Assembly (NCBI GenBank): GCA_964357925.1
Contig: CAYHMW010000019.1
Coordinates: 1-19,714 of the forward strand
Direction: 5' to 3'
Length of the DNA: 19,714 nucleotides
Source of the DNA: CAYHMW01 sp964357925
GTDB taxonomy: Bacteria; Patescibacteriota; Microgenomatia; UBA8517
A program made the position numbers and the translations under genes. The notes under the pieces are model-generated. The model had not been told where the DNA came from and did no database searches. It saw nothing but the letters and a program-made list of their open reading frames with translations. Of the stretch, positions 14,378-19,714 are shown in pieces (within the stretch, counting starts at the first letter, position 1; each line of letters begins with the position of its first letter).

Positions 14378-16504
14378 ATGAAACAAGAATATTACTGGTC
14401 CATAGCAATCACTCCACAATGGGTGCAGGCCGGAATCTGGACAGTTGAAAACAAATCTACAAAAGTAATCTCGGTTAGCCCACCTGCCAGATGGGAGGAA
14501 CAGGAAGACCTTGTTACAATCATCGATTCCACCCTCTCAGCCGCAGTCGACGAACTTCCTGACGATGCCGACGAGCCATCAAGCACTGTGTTTGGAGTTT
14601 CCCCGAGTTGGGTTCATGAAGGAACTATTAAAAAAGAGTATCTAGTCACAATAAGACATATCTGCCAGAAGCTCGACTTGAAACCAAGCGGCTTCGTCGT
14701 CCACCCTGAAGCGATCGCCCATTCCATTAAACTTGGCGAGGGTGCCCCCCTTACGGGCGTAATCATGGGCATTGAAGACAGTAATCTCGATGTTACGCTT
14801 TTTAAACTCGGCAACCTTGTGGGGACAGTGAATGTGGGTAGAAGCGTCTCAATAGAAGAGGATCTAATTGAAGCCCTCACGCGCTTTGGCACGGATGAAG
14901 CCTTCCCAAGCAGGTTCATCCTCTATAACGGCAAAGAATCAATTCTTGAGGATTTTAAACAAAAGCTCCATGATTTTGATTGGAAAAGTATTGCCGGTGA
15001 AAAAGTGCGGTTCCTCCACACTCCAAAAATCGAGTTAGTAACACCTCAAGAAAAAATCCTGGCAATCTCACAAGCCGGCGCCACAGAGCTTGGGATTGTA
15101 GGGGAATTTGGGACAAGAGAAAAAACATCGGGGATTTCCACAGAAACAAAAGAACATGATTTGGGCGAACATGACAATGTAGCCGAAACAAGCCTTACTC
15201 CTGAAGATTTGGGTTTTGCAATCGATAAAGATATCACGGCGGCCAATAACGAAGTAAGTGAGAACACTACAAAAAAGTTTTCATTCTCCTTTTTATCGCG
15301 ACTTATACCAAAATTAGGGAAAAGCACGAAGAATGTGGGAATGCCGGTAATTCATGAACCGAAACGCGGTCACAAAAAATTGCTCGCATTATTTGCCTTA
15401 CTGCCTATTATAGGAATTGTTGTACTCGGACTTGTTTGGTGGTTTGTCCCCAAAGCAGCAATTATAGTCTTTGTTGCACCTCAAACACTCGAGGAAGTCC
15501 ATACAATCATCCTTGACGAAAATGCAGGTTCAGTAAACGGTGCAGAGATGATTATTCCGGCGAATAAAGTGAGTCTCGAAGTCGCGGGTGTTAAGTCAAA
15601 ATCAACAACAGGAAGGAAAACTGTAGGGGAAAAAGCAAAAGGGACAGTTACAGTTAGAAACGGCACGTCCCAAGCGGTCCAACTAAAAGTGGGTACGATT
15701 CTGGAGGCAGGAAACAATCTCGAGTTTGAAGTCGTAGAAGCTGCCTCAGTTTCTGCGGCCACATCGCCAAGCACGCCTGGCTCAAGTGACGTTGGTGTTG
15801 TCGCGGGAACCATAGGTGAAGAACACAATCTAGCAAAAGACACAACGCTTTCAGTGGGTAATTATCCAAGTAGTGAAGTTGACGCAATTGTAAAAGATAC
15901 ATTCACAGGCGGCAGTAGCCGAGATATCAAGGCAGTCTCAGAAAATGATTTAGAAAGTCTTGTGGAGGATCTTACCAAAGAGTTGCTTGAGGAAGGTAAA
16001 AAGAAAATGAATGCGGAGACAGGAAGTGACAATAAACTTCTTGAAGACGCATTGGAAGAAACGGTAATTAAAAAGACATTTAGTCAAAAAGCTGGTGACG
16101 AAGCAGATTCAGTTAGCCTAGAGCTAACATTAGAAATCACAGGGCCAATCGCAGCAACAAGCGACATTTTGTCACTTGCTAAATCAATCCTTGAAGACCA
16201 GATCCCTGACGGCTTTGTGTTCCGTGATGAGCAAATAAAATATGAGTTTAAGCTTGATGACACATCCGTTGGCGCCTGGTATTTCGAGACAACATTTGTC
16301 CTCAATCTGCTGCCAGATGTCAATCCAGATGAGGTAGTAAAGCGCATCGCAGGAAAGACGCCCGTTGCAGCCAAAAGCTCACTTGAGGGAATAGCAGGCT
16401 ATAAAGGCTCGGAAATTGTAGTTAGCCCGTCGTTGCCATCATTTCTAGGCAATATACCAAGGAACACGAAAAATATTGCCATCGAAATTGAGGCTGAACG
16501 TTAA
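14378..16504 (+). CDS. PilM-like / baseplate-J-like single-pass membrane protein
   Basis: The 708-residue protein has two parts joined by one membrane helix. Residues 1 to about 245 resemble the actin-like PilM/FtsA fold (strand-rich start, FVVHPEAIAHSI, then GVIMGIEDSNLDVTLFKLGNLVG). An acidic linker runs to about 330, and the helix covers about 335-356. The outer part shows the baseplate J-like pattern: GEKAKGTVTVRNGTSQAVQLKVGT followed by a Ser/Pro/Gly-rich loop and AGTIGEEHNLAK. CPR genomes often carry such proteins annotated as baseplate J; their role is unknown and no other phage genes are present. Position between alaS and a sortase suggests an envelope or surface-assembly function. 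Domain calls are by eye; the N-terminal one is the weaker. Confidence 0.65.
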   Translation: MKQEYYWSIAITPQWVQAGIWTVENKSTKVISVSPPARWEEQEDLVTIIDSTLSAAVDELPDDADEPSSTVFGVSPSWVHEGTIKKEYLVTIRHICQKLDLKPSGFVVHPEAIAHSIKLGEGAPLTGVIMGIEDSNLDVTLFKLGNLVGTVNVGRSVSIEEDLIEALTRFGTDEAFPSRFILYNGKESILEDFKQKLHDFDWKSIAGEKVRFLHTPKIELVTPQEKILAISQAGATELGIVGEFGTREKTSGISTETKEHDLGEHDNVAETSLTPEDLGFAIDKDITAANNEVSENTTKKFSFSFLSRLIPKLGKSTKNVGMPVIHEPKRGHKKLLALFALLPIIGIVVLGLVWWFVPKAAIIVFVAPQTLEEVHTIILDENAGSVNGAEMIIPANKVSLEVAGVKSKSTTGRKTVGEKAKGTVTVRNGTSQAVQLKVGTILEAGNNLEFEVVEAASVSAATSPSTPGSSDVGVVAGTIGEEHNLAKDTTLSVGNYPSSEVDAIVKDTFTGGSSRDIKAVSENDLESLVEDLTKELLEEGKKKMNAETGSDNKLLEDALEETVIKKTFSQKAGDEADSVSLELTLEITGPIAATSDILSLAKSILEDQIPDGFVFRDEQIKYEFKLDDTSVGAWYFETTFVLNLLPDVNPDEVVKRIAGKTPVAAKSSLEGIAGYKGSEIVVSPSLPSFLGNIPRNTKNIAIEIEAER

Positions 16505-16507
16505 TCC

Positions 16508-17224
16508 ATGGGCCACCTTAAAACCCTGCAAAGAGCAGTCGGCATCCTATCGCTTCTTGGCGGAATATCGATCCTTGTCTATACACTTCTACCTATTCTC
16601 GACTATGAAATAAAAGCCCGTGCTCGCTTCGTAACTTACCTTTCACCACTCAAGGAAGGTCAAAACAGCTTTGTTCTTGGTGAAGAGAAAGAAGAAAACT
16701 TGGTTGATTCTCCAGTCGACTATACAGATGCCAATAATTGGTTTGCAGCCGTCAACCTAGACGCAAATCACAAAACAAAAATTCGCTACTACACAATGAG
16801 TATTCCAAAATTAAGAATCAAAGATGCTACAGTTTCAATAGGAGGCGAAGACCTAAGTGAAAATTTAATTCAATACCCAGGCACAGCACTCCCTGGAAAA
16901 GATGGCAATGGAGTGATCTTTGGCCACTCAATATTGCCAAGATTTTATAATCCAGAAGATCCAATCTCAATTTTTTCACTGCTGCCAACGCTCGATCCAG
17001 GCGATAAAATTGAAGTAGTGTTCGACGGCATTACTTATAACTATGAAGTAGAGGATATGTTTGAAGTTCGCCCGACAGACACTTATATATTGGAGCAAAA
17101 CGAAACTGAGCCATATTTATCCCTTGTAACCTGTACGCCGCCAGGAGATCCCCGCCGCCCCAAACGCCTAGTAGTTCGAGCCAAAATCGTCGATGAACCT
17201 ACATTATCGTTTAAAACACAATGA
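16508..17224 (+). CDS. sortase (class D/E-like transpeptidase)
   Basis: Sortases cut a C-terminal sorting motif on exported proteins and attach them to the envelope or to pilin partners. This 238-residue protein has an N-terminal membrane helix (about 9-32), a linker, and the sortase barrel. Catalytic residues are visible: His140 in FGHS, Cys209 in LVTCTPPG, and Arg220 in RRPKRLVV. It begins 3 bases after the preceding membrane protein and overlaps ruvX by 4 bases (ATGA). No substrate with an LPxTG-like tail is complete in this window; the truncated secreted protein at the right edge could be one, but its C-terminus is not seen. Confidence 0.92.
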   Translation: MGHLKTLQRAVGILSLLGGISILVYTLLPILDYEIKARARFVTYLSPLKEGQNSFVLGEEKEENLVDSPVDYTDANNWFAAVNLDANHKTKIRYYTMSIPKLRIKDATVSIGGEDLSENLIQYPGTALPGKDGNGVIFGHSILPRFYNPEDPISIFSLLPTLDPGDKIEVVFDGITYNYEVEDMFEVRPTDTYILEQNETEPYLSLVTCTPPGDPRRPKRLVVRAKIVDEPTLSFKTQ

Positions 17225-17613
17225 ACATCCTCGGTATAGATTACGGTAAAAACAAAGTCGGCCTCGCCCTAGCCGAAGGCCCCCTCGCCTATCCCTACGC
17301 AGCAATAAAATACAAATCAGAAAGCGAACTTCTTACTAGATTGGAAGCGATAATTAAGAAAGAATTCATAAACAAAATTGTAGTAGGTATCTCAGAAGGC
17401 AAAAGTGCAGAATCCCAACAAAAGTTCAGCGGATTTTTAACAGAAAAATTTAATATAGAAGTGGTCCTACAGGACGAAACCCTCTCCACAAGTGACGCGC
17501 AAATACTGAGTCGCGAATCAGGAATGAAACGTATCAAAAGAAAGAGTCTTGAAGATGCCTTCGCCGCTACCATCATTCTCCAAAGCTATCTGGACCAAAC
17601 GTCGGAAGAATAA
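17221..17613 (+). CDS. ruvX: RuvX/YqgF-family Holliday junction resolvase-like nuclease
   Basis: YqgF/RuvX proteins have an RNase H-like fold and act on pre-16S rRNA and possibly on DNA junctions. The 130-residue protein shows the full motif set: GIDYGKNKVGLA with D7, the IVVGISEG strand, QDETLST with E86, and EDAFAATIILQSYL with D112. Length is typical. It starts inside the sortase stop (ATGA), the last gene of the alaS unit. The last 32 codons lie antisense to the 3' end of the minus-strand ORF at 17518-17958. ruvX and mltG are frequent neighbours in bacteria and lie close together here too. Confidence 0.93.
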   Translation: MNILGIDYGKNKVGLALAEGPLAYPYAAIKYKSESELLTRLEAIIKKEFINKIVVGISEGKSAESQQKFSGFLTEKFNIEVVLQDETLSTSDAQILSRESGMKRIKRKSLEDAFAATIILQSYLDQTSEE

Positions 17614-17958
17614 AAAGGTGTGTAGCAAGTTCGCCACACACCCCTCAAGGTCAAACCGCAGTTTGTGAGTCAAAATCGTCAGCGTGCGCTCAACCTTGTC
17701 GACAAGAGCAATTAATGTATGTGACATATAAGCCACAGCTGCCGCCCCGAGATTATCGTCGCCTGTAAAATTTACCAACATGATCGAAGCATCCCGCCCA
17801 CTAAATAATTCTTTGCTAACTTCGTGGACTGTAAGCTTTACAATCGCTATTCCATGCCCTTTTGGGATCGCCAATGGTACATCCATCTGTTGACCGACCT
17901 GAATACTGTCAAGGTCAAAATCGTCAGCAATTGGCCCTTTCCATATTGCAGTAGCCAT
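17518..17958 (-). CDS. hypothetical protein, strong SD, terminator inside frame
   Basis: I do not recognise this 146-residue protein. The first 90 residues look protein-like, with alternating hydrophobic strands (MDVPLAIPKGHGIAIVKLTV, DASIMLVNFTG) and a helix (YMSHTLIALVDKVERT). It is the only gene here preceded by a strong Shine-Dalgarno (TAAGGAG, 9 bases before ATG 17958) and the only one on this strand. Oddly, an intrinsic terminator (17612-17642) lies within the frame, and the last 32 codons run antisense through ruvX. In another frame a TGA at 17651-17653 sits just before the terminator stem, preceded by a duplicate of the N-terminal ADDFD segment. A shift between about 17660 and 17690 would give a normal ~103-residue gene. 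The real 3' end is uncertain. Confidence 0.55.
   Translation of the reverse strand: MATAIWKGPIADDFDLDSIQVGQQMDVPLAIPKGHGIAIVKLTVHEVSKELFSGRDASIMLVNFTGDDNLGAAAVAYMSHTLIALVDKVERTLTILTHKLRFDLEGCVANLLHTFLFFRRLVQIALENDGSGEGIFKTLSFDTFHS
17612..17642 (-). terminator. intrinsic terminator of the minus-strand gene
   Basis: Read on the minus strand, GGTGTGT (17642-17636) pairs with ACACACC (17623-17617) around a 12-base loop and is followed by five T (17616-17612), then ATT. On the plus strand no T run follows the stem, so it acts on minus-strand transcripts. It sits just beyond the ruvX stop codon and inside the open frame of 17518-17958. Confidence 0.65.
17669..17928. repeat. 15-base direct repeat within the minus-strand gene
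   Basis: GTCAAAATCGTCAGC occurs at 17669-17683 and again at 17914-17928. Each copy is also close to TCAAGGTCAAA (17645-17655 and 17909-17919). In the upstream copy the two words overlap; in the downstream copy 13 extra bases separate them. The two copies fall in different reading frames of the minus-strand ORF. Confidence 0.7.
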
Positions 17959-17967
17959 TTTTACAAT

Positions 17968-17974
17968 CTCCTTA
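17968..17974 (-). promoter_or_regulatory. strong Shine-Dalgarno, minus-strand gene
   Basis: TAAGGAG on the minus strand, 9 bases before ATG 17958, fixes that start. None of the plus-strand genes in the window has a comparable site. Confidence 0.75.
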
Positions 17975-18040
17975 AACTCTTGCTTACGGTCCGATATATT
18001 ATCACATCGCTATTGCAATCACATTGTTTTCTTCAAATTT

Positions 18041-18049
18041 TGCTATACT
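18041..18049 (+). promoter_or_regulatory. extended -10 promoter of the zinc-ribbon/mltG unit
   Basis: TG-C-TATACT (18041-18049) is an extended -10 element. The predicted start is near 18056, about 4 bases before ATG 18060. No good -35 is present at the right distance, which extended -10 promoters can tolerate. The divergent minus-strand gene must use the same 101-base gap. Confidence 0.5.
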
Positions 18050-18059
18050 ACTAGTCAGG

Positions 18060-18257
18060 ATGTTGAAAAACGCAATTGCACCAATTCAGGCTTGGCTACT
18101 CTCCCAAGACCGCTGCGTGGGTTGTGGTAAAGACCTCGGCCGAGGTGCAACTGAAAGCCACAGCAAAGGAATAAAAATCACTTGTAACTGCGGCAGAATC
18201 TTCATTAAAGATCTAGAATCAGGCAAACATCGTCGTGCCCTCATTGAAGAGGTCTAG
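18060..18257 (+). CDS. small zinc-ribbon protein, unknown function
   Basis: The 65-residue protein has an N-terminal helix (about 1-16) followed by a four-cysteine zinc ribbon: C19-x2-C22 in CVGCGKDLGRG and C42-x-C44 in TCNCGRIF, with 19 residues between knuckles. The second knuckle is CxC rather than the usual CxxC. A basic C-terminal stretch (GKHRRALIEEV) follows. Start ATG 18060 is preferred over an upstream in-frame TTG at 18024, because the promoter lies between them. mltG starts 5 bases after its stop. Zinc ribbons of this size often bind nucleic acid or proteins; nothing here narrows it. Confidence 0.7.
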   Translation: MLKNAIAPIQAWLLSQDRCVGCGKDLGRGATESHSKGIKITCNCGRIFIKDLESGKHRRALIEEV

Positions 18258-18262
18258 TCCTC

Positions 18263-19234
18263 ATGAAAAAAATTAGCATTTTTGTAATAGCCTTACTATT
18301 GCTTGCAATATTTACAGTGCTTGGAGGATTTTTTTGGTACAGGTCAGCCATAGCTCCAGTCTCAAATAATATTGCTCCACATCGCTTTGTAATAAATAAA
18401 GGCGCCTCGGCCCAGCAAATTGCCAACAAGCTAGAAAAAGAAAAATTAATCAAAAGTAGCTTCGCCTTCAAGCTCTATCTACAATATAAAGGCCTTACTA
18501 CAAGCATCCCGCCTGGAGAATTTAATATTCCACAAAATCTAACAACAGGAGAAGTAGTTACACTCCTTTTAAAAGGACCCTCTGAGATTTGGGTGACAAT
18601 CCAAGAAGGCTTAAGGCGCGAGGAGATCGCCTTGAAGCTTGCTCAAACATTCGCACAAAACGCATCTGCTGTGGAGACTTGGGAGGATGAATTTTTAAGT
18701 CTCTCAACTGGTCGTGAGGGATTTCTTTTCCCGGATACATATCTATTTCCAAAAGATGCAACTCCAGCAAAAGTCTTTGAAAAACTATCGATGACTTTTA
18801 ATGACCGCTTCACTCAAACGAATACTGCCTTTAGTCTCAACGAAATAGTGACCATGGCATCGCTCATTGAAAGGGAAGCTGTCACAGATGAAGAACGTCC
18901 AATAGTCGCAGGCATAATGCTCAATAGACTTGAAGGGGATTGGCCTCTTCAAATTGATGCCAGTGTCCAATACGCACTCGGAAAAAAAGGCAACTGGTGG
19001 CCAAAAGGTTTAACTACAGACCAAATTCAAAGTACAAGCTCTGCCTATAACACCTATACAAACACTGGTCTTCCATCAGGCCCGATTGCAAGCCCTGGTC
19101 TAAGTTCGTTGAAGGCCGCTGACAGTCCAGTCAGAACTGAATATTGGTTCTATATTCACGACAGTGAGGGAAAAATTCACTACGCCAAAACCCTTGACGA
19201 GCACAACCGAAACATCCAAAAGTATTTGAGATAA
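18263..19234 (+). CDS. mltG: endolytic murein transglycosylase MltG (YceG-like)
   Basis: MltG cuts nascent glycan strands and is thought to set their length. The 323-residue protein has one N-terminal membrane helix (about 5-26), a LysM-like region (about 41-90, starting VINKGASAQQIANKL), and the YceG catalytic domain. The catalytic Glu is E203 in ASLIEREA. Further family motifs are LQIDASVQYALG, NTYTNTGLPSGPIASPG and the ending YWFYIHDSEGKIHYAKTLDEHN. Length is typical. A GAGG about 10 bases before the ATG is a weak Shine-Dalgarno. Its presence implies a peptidoglycan wall, in line with the sortase and FtsK in the same window. Confidence 0.95.
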   Translation: MKKISIFVIALLLLAIFTVLGGFFWYRSAIAPVSNNIAPHRFVINKGASAQQIANKLEKEKLIKSSFAFKLYLQYKGLTTSIPPGEFNIPQNLTTGEVVTLLLKGPSEIWVTIQEGLRREEIALKLAQTFAQNASAVETWEDEFLSLSTGREGFLFPDTYLFPKDATPAKVFEKLSMTFNDRFTQTNTAFSLNEIVTMASLIEREAVTDEERPIVAGIMLNRLEGDWPLQIDASVQYALGKKGNWWPKGLTTDQIQSTSSAYNTYTNTGLPSGPIASPGLSSLKAADSPVRTEYWFYIHDSEGKIHYAKTLDEHNRNIQKYLR

Positions 19235-19244
19235 GGCAACCCTC

Positions 19245-19274
19245 TTGACAGAGTTCTCGCTAAAAGCTCATTAT
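19245..19274 (+). promoter_or_regulatory. leaderless promoter of the secreted protein gene
   Basis: A perfect TTGACA (19245-19250) is followed after 18 bases by CATTAT (19269-19274, 4/6). The predicted start is about 19281, one or two bases from the GTG at 19283. It is the best -35 box in the window and begins 10 bases after the mltG stop. Confidence 0.6.
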
Positions 19275-19282
19275 GAAAAAGA

Positions 19283-19714
19283 GTGAAAGGCAAGATAGAC
19301 CACACAAATGGTATTGTTCACATCCTTCCATTAATCCTGGTAGCGTTTTTGATTGGAATAGTTCTTCTGGCAGGCAGCTCATATGGCGGCAAAAATTTAC
19401 TTTCCTTGAGCACACAAGCACTTGCTAAAGTCACTCAAGGTGGTGGTAAGGGCTCTGGGGGCAGCGGAACAACTGAAACCTGTGATAGTAAAACCACCCG
19501 CCCCTGTTATGACAAACAAACTGGTCAAAGTATCAATATTCTAGGTGCCAAAAGCGGGAAAAATGCTTTTTCTGCATGCACAGGCAATGCAGCAAGCAAC
19601 GAAGTTGGAGACTTTATCCACAAAACTGCCGTCTGTAACCAGGAAATAGTAACTTATTGCCACGATGGGGCAAGCGATACTTACATTAGGTACTTTTCAG
19701 GTAGTTGTTCAACA
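19283..19714 (+). CDS. secreted/membrane-anchored cysteine-rich protein, 3' end missing
   Basis: The frame opens at GTG 19283 and runs off the window after 144 codons. Residues 11-31 (IVHILPLILVAFLIGIVLLAG) form a signal or anchor helix behind a short basic start. A Gly/Ser/Lys-rich linker (about 52-63) comes next, then an exterior region with six cysteines at 67, 75, 99, 118, 126 and 142, likely disulfide-bonded. I do not recognise the family. An ATG at 19273 opens a different frame that stops after 51 codons. The sortase upstream could process such a protein, but its C-terminus, where a sorting signal would lie, is not in the window. Confidence 0.7.
   Translation, partial: MKGKIDHTNGIVHILPLILVAFLIGIVLLAGSSYGGKNLLSLSTQALAKVTQGGGKGSGGSGTTETCDSKTTRPCYDKQTGQSINILGAKSGKNAFSACTGNAASNEVGDFIHKTAVCNQEIVTYCHDGASDTYIRYFSGSCST

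Noticed and set aside
14378..16504. Prophage or tailocin based on the baseplate-J-like domain
   Set aside because: No other phage structural, lysis or integrase genes are present, and the protein has a membrane helix and sits in a housekeeping operon.
17824..18054. Plus-strand 76-codon frame opposite the minus-strand gene
   Set aside because: Composition is aromatic/Cys-rich and unlike a folded protein, while the minus frame has a strong SD and a protein-like pattern.
19273..19428. ATG frame starting 10 bases before the GTG of the last gene
   Set aside because: It stops after 51 codons and has no signal peptide; the GTG frame has a clear membrane helix and stays open.
1..19714. TGA read as glycine (alternative code of some CPR groups)
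   Set aside because: ftsK and the sortase end naturally at TGA where the next gene begins, and no gene contains in-frame TGA.
1..19714. CRISPR arrays, tRNA or rRNA genes, insertion sequences
   Set aside because: No regularly spaced repeats, cloverleaf-like segments, transposase genes or terminal inverted repeats were found by eye.

Overview
The window is 19.7 kb of densely packed bacterial chromosome. It holds 18 complete protein genes, all but one on the + strand, and one gene cut by the right edge. Small proteins, trimmed housekeeping enzymes (IF2 of 462 aa without its N-terminal region, AlaRS of 576 aa without its C-terminal domain), a PilM-like/baseplate-J-like membrane protein next to a sortase, and almost no Shine-Dalgarno sequences point to a Candidate Phyla Radiation (Patescibacteria) genome, most likely Microgenomates-like. 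That placement is inference. TGA acts as a normal stop (ends of ftsK and the sortase), so this is not a TGA=Gly lineage. I see no tRNA, rRNA, CRISPR array, IS element or origin, and no gene-free gap over 300 bases.

Layout. (1) 1-3548: a candidate promoter and intrinsic terminator hairpin, then nusA, infB and a DHH-family protein that has lost its catalytic motifs. This is the usual nusA-infB-(rbfA)-DHH neighbourhood without rbfA. (2) 3549-4127: a RelB/RelE-type toxin-antitoxin pair with its own near-leaderless promoter. (3) 4128-9494: rpsO, pnp, a Lon-like AAA+ ATPase with no protease domain, and an RNase J homologue with altered metal ligands, tightly packed. This looks like an RNA-decay operon in which the protein-unfolding and nuclease parts have been repurposed. 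(4) 9503-12537: ftsK, a RodZ-like HTH/membrane protein and a small membrane protein, overlapping by a few bases, then a palindrome. (5) 12605-17613: alaS (leaderless promoter), a PilM/baseplate-J-like protein, a sortase and ruvX. (6) 17518-17974: a lone minus-strand gene of unknown function with the only strong Shine-Dalgarno in the window and an intrinsic terminator lying inside its reading frame. (7) 18041-19234: a small zinc-ribbon protein and mltG. (8) 19245-19714: a leaderless promoter and the start of a secreted cysteine-rich protein.

Three observations stand out. The pnp-lonL-rnjL cluster contains an ATPase with intact ATP-hydrolysis motifs but no peptidase and no aromatic pore-loop residue, beside an RNase J missing several metal ligands. 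Several transcription units have a -10 box only 3-15 nt before the start codon, so leaderless or near-leaderless initiation looks common. The minus-strand gene has several features (strong SD, in-frame terminator, frame-shifted internal repeat) that set it apart from its neighbours.
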